From Metridium senile (lineage: Eukaryota; Cnidaria; Anthozoa; Actiniaria; Metridiidae), in assembly GCA_949775045.1 (NCBI GenBank), contig OX459102.1:3094101-3158100 (forward strand): 64,000 bases of DNA. Reading direction: 5' to 3'. Positions 22,742-33,999 of the stretch are shown here, piece after piece (the stretch's first letter is position 1; the number at the start of each line of letters is the position of its first letter). A program made the position numbers and the translations under genes. Under the pieces are notes generated by a model. It saw only the letters and a list, made by a program, of their open reading frames with translations. It was not told where the DNA came from and did not search any database.

Positions 22742-24151
22742 TTTCTATGGCATAACTGCCGTAAATACCCTATACAGATGTAATGCCAATTGGTATTATT
22801 AAATCATAAATCAAAGAGTAAGTAATTTAAGTGATTTTTTTTTTGCAATAGAGTGTCACCATATTTACCGTACAAGAATATAGACTACTACGATCATCAC
22901 AATTGTCAGATTCATTGAATACTGATATATATATTGACTATTAGAACCCTACAACTATCAATCATAATAAACTGGTTAGGAGAAATTTGATTAATTGTGG
23001 TCAACGTATTTTCTAAAGAAAGCGTACAAGATTTTAAGTATAGTTCAAATAAATTCTAATTGTTATGTACATCAACGTAAAAGCATTTTATTAAGAAACA
23101 GGCAACAACGATTCTATTTGGCATGTGATACCCATTAGTCATCTATCAAGCAAATACAGTCTCATTCTTTTGCCTCTTATTTCATTTATTTTATTTAATT
23201 CATAATAAAAAAAACTTTCAAAAGAGTGGCTTTTGGACAGATTTTTATAATATAAGACAGAACGCTTATTTCACGACGTTTCGATGTCGCTGATAAAAAA
23301 AACGCCGTGTCTATTTGACCAGCTGCCGTTCAATGACCTTAAAATACTATTTGACCATAAGTCAAACTTTGCCGTATAAGTCGAACTTTGTCGTATAAGT
23401 CGAACTTTGTGGCGAGGCAATAGCAAGCATGTAAATACAAAATATTGAAGTGAATAGAAACGCTTGGTGTTTCTAAATGAATCTAGAATGTTCTAAAACA
23501 GTAAACAATTAATTGTAAAAAGTTCGACTTACGGCTGCCGGTCAAATAGACACTGTGATAAGAAAAAAAAACAGCTCAAGCAAATAAGAAGACCAGAGAA
23601 AAACAACAAATTTTAACACGATAAGATCAATAAAAAAGACCAAAAAATAACCAATGAAAGTCTTTACACAAAGAAATATCTTTAAAAAAGCTTAGTAATA
23701 AGCAATAAGAAACAAGAAATATATTTTACCGAATGAGATTGTAAACTATAAGGCGATTACTTGTACTTACAGGCTTTGTAGCGAGATCTGTGAAAGATCG
23801 AACAAAATGGCGTCTTATAAGCAAGGCCTGGTTGCATGTGGTGGATTGCATCATCTCGACCCATTCCTTTGCGCGATAATTCATTTATTATATTATTTGA
23901 TGCAAAATTATTTTTAAATATTAATAAAATTTAAATATATTCAATTAACAAATTATATTTAAAAGATAAAGTCATGATATTATTGTTTCTACAAAGTTTA
24001 AATTAACCATTGCAAATGATGTTGGTTTATATTGAGTGCATAATTTTCATAATCTTGAGAAAATAAAATATATCACTTATAAAAAAAATATATCCTTGGT
24101 AGGCACAAAACCACTTGAAAAAAACAAGTTTGCTTTTTGAATATCCCACCC
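22742..24151. other. Academ 5' internal region, non-coding
   Basis: AT-rich, with no supported gene. It lies between the transposase start and the right inverted repeat, contains a MITE at 23307-23553, and probably holds the promoter. An unspliced leader exon near 23770-23850 is possible but unsupported. Confidence 0.5.
23307..23553. mobile_element. MITE, ~247 bp, with internal direct repeats
   Basis: The ends are GTGTCTATTTGACC and its inverted copy, both continuing into CAGCTGCCGT-like sequence. Inside the left end, CGTATAAGTCGAACTTTGT is repeated in tandem. No coding capacity. Confidence 0.75.
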
Positions 24152-24731
24152 CCCCTTTTTATCATGTTTTAGATAGATTTATCACTCAGCCTCGTTTCCA
24201 TGGTGACAAAACGCGCGCGCTTATTTTCCCATTTTCTTTATAAATTCTTTATAAAAAAATGAAAACTTTTCTTTTATTCGAAAGAATATAAACCTAGAAA
24301 TGCATTTTAGGAGAAAAGACCTCAATAAAACTGATATTAAATTTTTTACAGCTAGTTAAAGTCGATCGATTTGAAGAAAAATAACCAATTTTTATGAAAA
24401 ATTGTCACGTGACCATTGTAACTCGCACTATCTTACCCAGATTATTGAAGTAGCACTCTGTATCAAGACTAGATGCCATTTTGTGGATTTTAATGAATGA
24501 CAATTGAGATACAAGACAAATAGTGGCTGTGCCTCGTTTCTATGCTGGATGCCATATATGGACAAAGAAACCCCAATATCTCGGTAGTGGCACCACAATT
24601 CTGAACTACATAGTACGTAGTCTTAAAGTATAGACATTGCACTTTCGGATCCCGGTGTCAGACCTTTTCTGTCGGGTGGGGTGAACCAACTCCTAAAATA
24701 AGGCCTTTTTGAGGGTCTAGCTCCTTGACTA
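24152..24731. repeat. Academ right terminal inverted repeat, 580 bp
   Basis: Inverted match to the left repeat from the terminus through TTTTTTATAAAG and AAACGAGGCTGAGTG to the C-run at 24150. It reveals the original state of the left repeat before the TTAA element entered. Confidence 0.88.
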
Positions 24732-25601
24732 TTGGTACAAGTGTGTGCACATGGAAGGAAGGACCACTTGGATTGGTTAGATGTACAAATGAACAAAATT
24801 GATGGTTCTAATTCAAATCCCAAGACTGGTTCTTGGTCTGTGCAGGTGACAAATTGTAGAATATGTTCCAATGTAACCCCCGTTCGGCGACCAGCTGCTA
24901 CTTCGCGTATGTATTTCATAAATGAAGCATATGCGTCATTTTCGAATTTGAGAGCATTTGAGCCATCCTCTGCAAAATCTGGTTTAAGCAGACCCACCAA
25001 TTTTTTCCTGGACAACATTGAGGATGGTGAAGGGCGGAAGAGGTGGAGAAGGATAGGCATCTTTGAGAAAATGGAATAAATTCAAGTTTCTCAAAGCCTT
25101 CTCTGAGATTCTTGATGCAGGGGGATGGTTTTTCTTGGACAAATAATTCTTGTAATATGTCCTCAGGAATAAAGCTGGGAAAGTTGCCATTCTGTAGAAT
25201 GCTTAGAGCCATTATCATACCAGCACTTTTTTTGTACTCTTTTTCCATGTGCTCTCTTATTCCCTTCACAAAAAGCTTATCCTTGATCTCTTTAAGACAA
25301 AGTCTGAAAAACTCCTTTCTCGGACCACCCAGATCTTTAGCGGTTTCCTCATAAAATGAAACTTCCAGTGTAGGCCTCAAATCTTTGATTATTTCCAACT
25401 CCTCCATGGCTGATTGGAAAACATCATTCCTATTGACCAGTATAAAGTTTGTTTGTCCCTCATCACTACTTGCTGGGTCTTTTACTTCTAGTGCCCTGCC
25501 GGTGACAATTTTACTCTGGGCAACCCTAAGAACCTCAACAGGGTTTGTGATATCATTATCAAGGCAATGGTTGATCACTTCTTCCACTACACCCAGTTGC
25601 T
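24732..25601 (-). pseudogene. HECT E3 ubiquitin ligase gene 2, N- and C-lobe exon
   Basis: Minus-strand HECT domain like those of G2E3-type ligases: NHCLDNDITNPVEVLRVAQSK, then NRNDVFQSAM and KDLGGPRKEFFRLCL (N-lobe), ILQFVTCTDQEPVLGFELEP (C-lobe entry), and SFLPCAHTCTN with the presumed catalytic Cys. An acceptor AG lies just upstream at 25602. The frame changes at least twice between ~24990 and 25080, and the exon is cut at 24732 by the Academ insertion; its last 36 codons are at 14572-14683. Here the whole HECT domain was in one exon, unlike HECT gene 1, where it is split over three. Non-functional. Confidence 0.85.
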
Positions 25602-26348
25602 CTTTGTTTCAAATCCCACACTTTTTGCACAGATTTGTTTATTAATTACTATAAGTCAACTGAAAATGAATTACAGAGTATTAGAAGCAAATTATTAATA
25701 GGATAAAGCGAAATTTACGATACTTACAAAATTGTGGCTAACTGTACAAGGTCAAAACGTCAACTGAACATCTATGAATACTAAACATTTACATGAACAA
25801 CACACAACTCTCAAGGGACACATTCAACACATATTTCTCTTTTAAAGGTTCTTTGGAATGTTCTTTAATGTTCAAATCACTCTTGCTGGTTATCAGGTTG
25901 GTCAATGTTCTGGATTCTGATAGTTGATACTGTACTTGGCTTACATTCAGCAGTACCATTGTCATCATCAGAGTCCTTAAAATCGTTCGTTATTATTTGT
26001 CAGCAATTTTTGTAAAGCGCCGTATTGGGCTCAGTAGGGTAAAATAATAATAAAAATAATAATCTATAACAGTAGCGCAGTAGCTAAAAACGCTAGATTA
26101 AATAAGTATCTTTATCCTTTTGAGAGATGGCGAAGCGCTTCAGTTTGCTTGTGTGAGTGACCAGCCATCTGTGAAAAGGAGGTTAGCTTGCGTCTACGGC
26201 TACGTTTGATTTCTTCACTATATTATATTCTATATTATATATTACAACTTTTATATTTGAAAGAATCAACTCCCATTAGTGTTGCTGAAATGGGCAAACA
26301 AACAAGGAAGTAGAGGTCTATGATATCATGTTTACTAAGAATTAAGCA
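25602..26348. other. Gap between HECT gene 2 and RAG1-like gene
   Basis: On the minus strand 25879-25977 reads an acidic stretch (DSDDDNGTAECKPSTV) ending in a stop. It follows an acceptor-like AG and may be a small exon of HECT gene 2. No other gene is supported. Confidence 0.4.
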
Positions 26349-28620
26349 TTCATTAGTGTCTATGAAACTTTACGTCCCTTGTCTCCTATCTTCAGCCATA
26401 TTTCATCTGATGGTATCAATCCATCGTGCCATGTTAGTCTTTGATGCCTAAACCAACAAAGCATTTGAAATTGAAATTATATGATACCTTTGTTGCTTTT
26501 AGGACACTTTTCCATATAAGTAAAACATTTCTCAAAATAAACAAAAATTACTTCTTATTCCTTTCTAGGTGACCATGTATAATTGCTTTCAAGTTAGTAA
26601 CTTGTGCACAAGGAACAAGACGAATTTCAGTTTTTTCTTTAGCATTGGAAAACACAAAGGGCATGGCATCACAATTCACCTAAAACAGAACAAAAGGTTA
26701 TTGTACAAATATATAATTTTTATGTATGTGAAACAAGTATTAATGCATGGGATATACATTCCATGTAATGTTTACAACATGAGCGGAAGTGTTGTATCAG
26801 CAGACACTCGTCATGGTCATGATTTTTTTTTTGAAAATGTCTCATTAATTATTCATGAATTTTTTAATGACTGATAAATGCATGACATTTCATACTTCGT
26901 TGATTTGTTGGTCTGTGGCAAGAGATCTTTGTCTTTTTTCGCTTGCAAGCTCTACACCCCAACTTGATAACCACCTGTAATAACCACATTTTGATATTTG
27001 TAATAGAAATTAAATATAATATTATTGCATTTAATTATTTGCCTGATAAGTTGCTACTGGTATATATTATTATGTTGTTATTCTTAAGCATAATATTCAG
27101 ACAAATGAATTGAAAATGAACAAATGAACAATTGTTTTACATACCTCCTAACATTTCTGATTTTGTTCCAGGGAATTCCCAGCTCTGATTTCATGGCCAG
27201 GCTCTCTTCAGTTGGAATATTGATATTTAGACCAGCCTGATGGATGGATAGAAAATATGTGTATATAAACTTAACTTCCATGTATCTGCATTTTTGATAA
27301 TTATGCTAAGCATGTATTAATTGCTATGGTGCAATTAATAATTGTTACATTGTAGACATATATTGTTTTGACCCGCGTAACATTGTTACCTCGTGTATAA
27401 ATCGTTGTCTTTCCTCCTGATTAACTTGTCGTAGTTCAGCAATTTGCTGAATTGTGCCGTCTTCATTTGTCCCACTTATTATTGCTCTTAAATTTCTCAA
27501 TGGTTGAGGCACGGCGCTGAATGGTTTTGTTGCTCGCTTCTTTACTTTTTTTTCGGGCAGAATTGACGATGGAAAGTTTCAAAGGCTAAGGACAATGACA
27601 TGAAAAATCTTCATCATTTTCAAATCAATTTTTTTATAAAAATTTATATCCTTTACTATTTAAGTTTTCCTTTACACTTTAAAAATAATAAAATATACTT
27701 ACGGTCCCTCCCGTTTTCAAAACAATTTGTGGAGATCCTGTCGATGTGATTTTTCTTTTTAAAAGTCTTGTTACCAGCACTTCCTCGACACATGACAGCG
27801 GTGTTGTTATGGGGGTTTTCATTAGAGATGGAATGGTCGTTGTTACTGGCTGAATAGCATATTACGTACACTCTGACTGGTGGTGTTTCAAACGATCAAG
27901 CGCAAATGGACACTTGCACTTGGCGCATGCAACCAACAATGAGCTGATAATATTGGACAAGAGCCTCGATGCTTTGGTAAAATGACTAATGCGTATACTA
28001 CAGACAGGGCATTTTGTGAAATGTCCTGAATGTGCAAGCCACGCTTGGGCGCACTTCAAACAGAAATTATGCTCGCAAGCAGACTGAATGGGCTGGTCCA
28101 GGACTTCTTTACATATGGGACATAAAAGGTCATGTGGTGGGGGATTAACAAAACGGTGGATTTCTGGCATTGGTGTTATTAATGGGGGTGGTATGATAGA
28201 ATTGCATATTTTTCTCGTGGGGTGGTTTTCATTGTCTTTTCTCTTTTTGGCATTAGCCGGTCTTCCCCTTCCTCCAGTCTTTTTTCTTTTTCTACCCCCT
28301 GAAGTTTTAAGTCGAAATCGTTCACAAGTCTTGCAGTTATCCTCGCCATGCTTTTCCCACAATACAGGTATAGTATGAGTCTTGTACAACGTGTCTTTCT
28401 CAGCCTTTATGCATTTTGAATAACAACAATTGCAACAGTTGGTGGGATGAACATCTAGACTGTTTCCATTGACATCAACTCCAAAAGTATATAGAAGTTT
28501 TTCAATTAGCTCTTCTTTATCAAGCTTGTGTTTGTATTTATCGTTTTTTTGTCCACTGTAGTCACCACAAATACGACATACTTTTTTTAGTTGGGACTGG
28601 TGAAACTCTAGGGTCGTCAT
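26349..28620 (-). pseudogene. RAG1 N-terminus-like gene, truncated
   Basis: Minus-strand exons: 27870-28620, 27703-27845, ~27390-27585, 27145-27236, 26896-26974, ~26573-26679 and ~26349-26445. The first starts MTTLEFHQSQLKK and has a Cys pair (CRICG), then DVHPTNCCNCC and CKTC. A RING (CPICKEVLDQPIQSACEHNF ... CPVCS) follows, then a zinc finger (CAKCKCPF ... HHQSEC), in the order of the RAG1 N-terminal region. Downstream exons encode LNINIPTEESLAMK, KIRNVRR/WLSSWGVELA and LTWHDGLIPSDEIWLKIGDK, like animal proteins labelled RAG1-like and, as I recall, the molluscan N-RAG-TP transposon. It ends early at TAG (~26360), and the third exon has a frameshift in an A-run. The catalytic part is missing. 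Confidence 0.78.
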
Positions 28621-29452
28621 CTGAAACAAAATTTTGCAATTACTAAAAAAGCTTATATTCATTGTCTTATTTCTCAGGTAGAAAAATAGTTAGCTCGTTT
28701 TTGAAATAAGATTTGAAAACTATGTGACTGGCGTTTTACAAAAATATCTTACCTCGTTTTAGGAAAACTTCCAGAGGAGAGTATAACAGCGTGAAACATT
28801 TGTTTTTCACTTTAGTTGCGATCGTGATTGCTCGAGAGGTCGACCAAGAAAACGGCCTCAAAAACATATTTTTAAATTCATCCCATCAAAAATGAGCACA
28901 AAAATATAATAATTTTTGTTGAAGTTAAGTTTTTTGATACTATTCAAACAATTGCAATTAGTTGTCAACAACAAATCAGTGAGAGAAAAATCCCCAGCGA
29001 AATTTCAAATTGGCCGCCATTTTGGTTGTTACGGAGTCCCTCTCCATAGCAACAAAATTTGACCGCGCGGTAGTCTGGAACCTAATGTCGACTTCGAAAC
29101 AGCCGTGCCAGGGGCTCAATATCAAAATATGTAGTAGTAAACTGTACCAACATAATATACTGTTCTTTCAACTGCTCCAAATTGGTTGACTTCAGTGGCT
29201 CAACATCTTTGAATGTGTTGAAAACTTTACTAATTAGAGCTTTTTCGTATAAGACCAATATAATTTTGAATCATACAATATATTGGGAATTATATACTGG
29301 GAATTCAAAATCCTTTATTGTCTTTTCATCTCTTCGTCAATACAGAACAATGGAAAAAATAAGAAAAATTTATTGAAGCATCATTGCATAGCTTAATTAT
29401 TTATAAACATTTTTTATAAACAATATTGAATGAACTGTTCATGGGTTTATTG
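28621..29452. other. Non-coding region upstream of RAG1-like gene
   Basis: Contains the acceptor for the first coding exon (TTTCAG before 28620), a possible untranslated leader exon near 28750-28810, and AT-rich sequence. No gene was recognised. Confidence 0.5.
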
Positions 29453-30199
29453 TTATAAGCTATCTGATTTATATGAATCCGTCATCCAACTTTTTTCCAG
29501 TTTGTTCAAAACTTTAGACATAAGATTTAAACTTGAAGTGGCTTCGGCACACATTTTACTGTGTGCCGACTGAGCTTCATAACCGACTTCCCTGAGCGTT
29601 TTTTTCTTTTTAGGAGGACAGACATCATCATCATCATCATCATCATCGTCGCGTTTGTCGTCGTCAGAGTCAACAAAAGCGGAAAATTCTTTTTTTCTTT
29701 GTTCTGGTGTAGACTTGGTTGCATAACGCATTTGCTTATCGATGAGTAACGAAGATGTTGTTTGAGCATCGACACTTTCTTCATTCACTGTCATGCTGGT
29801 GGCATTGAAGTCAGCATTACTTCTCTCTTCGACTCTATGTTCAAATTCTTTCTCAGGACAGCGTTTTTGGCTTGCAGTCTTCTGGTATAAAATAGCTTGT
29901 TTCTTCAATTCTTCCGTGACGATTCTCTTCATACGTCTCACAACTTTTTTATCTTGCTCTTTCATGTAATAGTTGGCAAGACTGGGATTTACAGCAGAGG
30001 TCTGTATTCTTGCCTTTACTCTTGAAATAACAGCAGTCCATCCTTGTTCCATACTGTGCATGTAAGCATCCATGATAACTTCGGTTTCAATTTCACAAAC
30101 TCTTATTTTCATCCCTTTAGCTCCCTTCGAAGAAGAAGATGGCGATGGAAGCAATGATGGCTCTTGATCTGTTTCGAATGGTCGCCATAATCCAGCCAT
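29453..30199 (-). CDS. Orphan basic/acidic nuclear protein (248 aa)
   Basis: ATG at 30199 on the minus strand, stop at 29453. I do not recognise the family. It begins MAGLWRPFETDQEPSLLP, has a Ser-rich stretch, then a helical basic region (MKIRVCEIETEVIMDAYMH ... VVRRMKRIVTEELKKQ). A run of nine Asp encoded by (GAT)n is followed by PPKKKK, which could act as a nuclear localisation signal. Lying between a Gypsy remnant and a RAG1-like gene, it is probably transposon-borne, for example an accessory DNA-binding protein. An exon of a larger gene is also possible. Confidence 0.5.
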   Translation of the reverse strand: MAGLWRPFETDQEPSLLPSPSSSSKGAKGMKIRVCEIETEVIMDAYMHSMEQGWTAVISRVKARIQTSAVNPSLANYYMKEQDKKVVRRMKRIVTEELKKQAILYQKTASQKRCPEKEFEHRVEERSNADFNATSMTVNEESVDAQTTSSLLIDKQMRYATKSTPEQRKKEFSAFVDSDDDKRDDDDDDDDDVCPPKKKKTLREVGYEAQSAHSKMCAEATSSLNLMSKVLNKLEKSWMTDSYKSDSL

Positions 30200-30404
30200 T
30201 ATTGATGACGAGAGTGTTTTGAATGAGTTTTTTTGCTCCTTTTTATACACCTTCAGGGGGAGGAGATTTTTTCAAAGATCACAATAAGTGATTACTACTT
30301 TTCGCAATTGTTCATCATTTGGCCTTGTGTGGTTTGAATTATATTTTTTCAAAGGAGGAATAAACATCTTAATACATTATTAATTCCCTTTACTGTTGGT
30401 GTTC

Positions 30405-31636
30405 TCATGTCCTCTCAAGACATTGAAGGGGACTTGCAATCTTAGCATAGCCTTTAATAAACCTCCTGTAGTACCCGGACAGTCCTAAGAATCCTCGAAG
30501 GTCACGCAGTGTCTCTGGTCTCGACCACTCACAGATTGCACGGACCTTCTCAGGGTTGGGGGACATCCCCCCATTTGAAATGACATGACCAAGGTAGCTC
30601 ACTTTCTTCCTGAAGAGTTGCCACTTTAGCTCAGCAAGGCGGAAAGCATAGTTTCAAGTCTCTGCAAAGTCTCTTCAAAGGTGTTGCCGAACACCAACAA
30701 GTGATCAATGTACACAAGCAAAGATCGAAAGTTCAGGTCTCCGAAGGCCTTATCCATCAAGCGCATGAATGTTCCATAACTCCACGCTCCAGAGATTTTT
30801 GGATATATTCCCGAACCTCATCCCACTGGTGCGGTGGTACACGTTGGTGAGGTATCTTTATTGGCCGTTCATCAATGAGGCCTATCTTATGTTCCACCAG
30901 CTTGCATAGCCCCATATCCTCTTCGTCCTTGCTGAAGGTGGCTTGGTACTTGTTGATGATCTGCTGCAACTGTTTATACTGTGATTGGGTGAGCTCCCCA
31001 ATGTCCATCCTGCTAGTAAGTTCATCAACATCTTCCTTTAAGCCCGTGGATGTGGCTTCACATACACAAACATGGTTTTCATCTTTGTCGCAGTCTCAAG
31101 TACTGGGCGCGATATTACTGCCACAGGCATCCTCGGGTGTAAGTATGCATCTTGATCACTGAAGTTGGCTACTTGTATAGGGATCAGACCACTTCGATCT
31201 ACCATGACGAGGGATACCCCAACAGTCAATCCTTTGGGCAATTCAGCAACTTCCACCTCGATGCGCTCCACCAAGGCACTGTAGGGATTTCCGGACAAGG
31301 GTCTACTGGACCCCTCTAGGACTCTGATGGAGCAGGCCGGGACAAGGGTCGGACCCGACCCTGCTAACCTCACCCGCCCATACCCAAGGGATGGCGTTGC
31401 CACTGCGGTACATCTGCACCGCATGCAAAAGCACTCTCAATCTGGTTAAGGTAAGCATTACTCATAACACTAACAAAGTTCTCTCCATGTTTGGAGATTG
31501 ATTGTTTATGCATTGTTTTCCTCTCACTGACCGGTGTGGACACAGAGTCTTTCACTATTAGAAAACCCAACCCCCAAAAACTGTTGGACAGCACGTTTAA
31601 CTGGAGCTCAACATACCCAATGTAAGGAATATCCAA
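30405..31636 (-). pseudogene. Ty3/Gypsy retrotransposon pol remnant
   Basis: Fragments in several frames. 31038-31636 resembles the region after a Gypsy protease. 30757-31008 is the start of a reverse transcriptase (FSKDEEDMGLCKLVEHKI, KIPHQRVPPHQWDEVREYI). Around 30650-30780 the palm has FMRLMDKAFGD and an active site reading YIDH where YLDD/YIDD is expected. 30405-30602 is the thumb and connection (LGHVISNGGMSPNPEKV, GYYRRFI). The central palm between the first two reverse transcriptase pieces is deleted. No LTRs were found. Dead. Confidence 0.88.
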
Positions 31637-31662
31637 CCCTTGTGACGCAGATAAGCAGATTG

Positions 31663-32452
31663 CTAAGCGGCAATCTGTGCAGCCTGTTGCTGTACAATAC
31701 TTGGTGTCTTGTTTTTTTTAGAGGAAGTCTTTCTGGCTCGCTTCACAGGAATGGCAATTATTTCTGGCATTTCATCATCAGAAGAAGACTCTGTTGTATT
31801 GAGATTTGTCGTATTAGATTCTATTGTAGAAGGCTCTGTTGTATGGGAATTTGTTGTAGTAGTGGAACTATTTAGTTTCTTGCTTTCAAAATGTAACACA
31901 AGAGTATTGAGCGATATCGGGGATTTTAAAGTGTATCATTGCTGGCAAGGTATATTCTCATACGAGAATAGCTGGTAACATCTGCATAATTCTGAAGGGT
32001 GAATGGAAATGTCTTTCCCTTGTCACTCAACATGCTTGGGATAGTTGCTCCTTGAGAATTCATCAAATCAAATTCCATACCTTTGGCACTTCTATACATA
32101 GAGTTCCCATCAGGCAAAAACTTTTGTTTAGCCAGTTCAATTAGTTGTTCTTTAGTTGCTCCCCAAGGAACAAGTAACCCTCGGGTACCTCCTCCCTTAC
32201 ATGCACGGACATTAACATACTTTTGATTGAGACCATTTTTATGCATCCACCCCAGAAAGATCCGTTTGTGCTTTTTTTAAACCATGTCTTTGGTATTATT
32301 TCCATTCTTGGATGACTTGACCTGATCTTTCTTTTCGTTTGATCTTCAAAGGACTTACAAAATGCCTGTAGAGCATTAATGTCATCTCTTGTCAAACAAA
32401 ATTCTGACCTCAGTACTTCATCAGGAGTATTGTTGACAGCATCAATATCCAT
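31663..32452 (-). pseudogene. 5' part of HECT gene 2 (probable)
   Basis: Minus-strand exon starting MDIDAVNNTPDEVLRSEF at 32452 after an acceptor AG. It continues with KTWFKK, and after a one-base shift in an A-run near 32268, with VRACKGGGTRGLLVPWGATK, FLPDGNSMYRSAKGMEFDL and SYSRMRIYLAS. A Thr/Ser/Asn-rich acidic tail with KRARKTSSKKNK ends at 31663. The middle part has the layout of exon 2 of HECT gene 1 (a Gly-rich loop followed by an aromatic strand), so I assign it to the N-terminal half of HECT gene 2. The intervening Gypsy, orphan and RAG1-like sequences would then be later insertions. At least two frame breaks. Confidence 0.6.
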
Positions 32453-33999
32453 CTACAAACGTAAAAAATATACAATATGTTAGTTGTATGTTATGCCATA
32501 GCACTCATTAGTTTCACTTGTTCATAACAACATGGTGGCAATAGGTTTTATTTCTCTAAGGGTTTTTTGTCATGTGTTTGCAACCCAAGAATCTTTCCCG
32601 TGATAAATATATCGGATATATGCATAAATGTTAAGCTAACGTCAAATGTGATTGCGACAGCGTCTATGGGAGGTTTTTTCGTGACATATTTTGTGTACAA
32701 GCTGGCCGAAGCTGGCCGTCAAAGTTTTTATGAAACTATTGACAACTGAAAGTATAAAAAATACAGAATTATTTAGTCTTTTTCGTATCAAGTAAAAATT
32801 TGAACATCAAGATAGCAAGTTGTAGGTATTTCTCAATTATAATACTGTTTTTACACTGTTTTTGAGTCTGTCCCGAAGACTACATGCACAAGTCCTTTTT
32901 GTCATGTTCGACATATTGAAATTCAGTCGTACCCATCGTTCAAGCAATATACACAAAATTAACTTCTTTAATTTGACTTATATGTATATACCTAACTGCT
33001 TTGGATTACCGGTGAAAATCCAATGGCTGTTTGTTATGATTCGTGAAGATTTTTCTCCATTTCTAGCCTGCTAGCCGGTCTCTGCTCGTATGTTGATATT
33101 TTTTTCTTTCTTGTTCCGTAAGTAGCGTAGAATGACTTAAAATTCTCTTGATGTCATAAATTTATGCTTTTGATTTTTCAGAATCACAATTGAACATCGT
33201 TTTAGGCAATTTTTTACTTCAAATCCTGATAAAGTTGTTTGTATCGATGCCAGTTTGACGACCCGGTTCGAGCAAAGGCAAGTGTGCGATGATGGTGGTC
33301 TTTTCGTAGGCTTTAATTTCGACACAGTTGGGAATACAACGAGTCCTATTTTCACATTTTTCTTTAACCTTGTGTACAATCATAAACCAAGAATATCCAC
33401 TGCATTTCTCTGATTGTCATCGTGCCAAAAACGATAAGATTTAGCTCATAGTTTGTAGGTAGGTCGTCTTAGCTTTCTATAGTGATACTGCATTGCGAAA
33501 CCTGAAGTCGGTCCACCGGTATCGTCTTTTGTTTCCTTCTGAACAATTCATCGGCAATGAAATACCTAATTCCTAGTTCCTTGATACTTCAGAGCATCTG
33601 TACACTACGAATTTATCCGGCATTTTGCAGAATTATAGAATATCAAAGCTTTGACAAAAACATAGAACCACCACAAAGCACACACAAGATTTCAAGGGTC
33701 AACTCACTTAAGCTACGTCACGAAAAGTTGGAACTAGTTTTTTGATGGACGCAGCTTTTTTTTACACAGGAAGCCAACTTTAAAGCGCTATAAAAAAAAT
33801 CACAATTTATTTTTTCGGCCCAATTCCTTCAAAAATATGTTATTTATGTTTCAAATATTATACTGTAAATTGGAACTTCTAGGGGTTATAAGCACTTTAA
33901 GTGGAGGAAAACAAATTAAGTTGACCAAAGAATTTGATACCAACAACAAACTACATTTCAACTTAGACGTGCTGTTCCCCTTCAATTAAATTCCCCTTT
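32453..33999. other. Mostly non-coding, one candidate plus-strand exon
   Basis: No recognised gene apart from the unplaced frame at 33182-33413. The first exon and promoter of HECT gene 2, and any right end of its transposon, should lie here but were not found. Confidence 0.45.
33182..33413 (+). other. Candidate unrecognised exon
   Basis: After a good acceptor (TGATTTTTCAG, ending at 33181) a 77-codon frame reads like real protein: EHRFRQFFTSNPDKVVCIDA, then FVGFNFDTVGNTTSPIFTFF, to a stop at 33411-33413. No family was recognised and no matching upstream exon was found. Confidence 0.3.

Larger units (their letters stand above)
14684..24731 (-). mobile_element. Academ-type DNA transposon, 10,048 bp
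   Basis: Both ends read TAGTCAAGGAGCTAG inward and are flanked by TTG (14681-14683 and 24732-24734), a 3-bp target duplication. The insertion split a HECT coding exon, so its limits are confirmed by the host reading frame. The terminal inverted repeats are long (~580 bp once a nested element is removed). The single gene codes for a very large protein with an N-terminal Cys-rich domain and an XPG-like nuclease. Those traits and a 3-4 bp target duplication match the Academ superfamily as I know it. Confidence 0.85.

Noticed and set aside
32567..32749. 60-codon plus-strand frame with a membrane-like segment
   Set aside because: Too short, no domain, and no splice or promoter support.
33541..33571. 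ATACCTAAT as the right end of the old IS3EU element (CCTAAT matches the left flank at 10697)
   Set aside because: The terminus would have to be CCATA preceded by the inverted left end; neither is present, so the 6-base match is probably chance.
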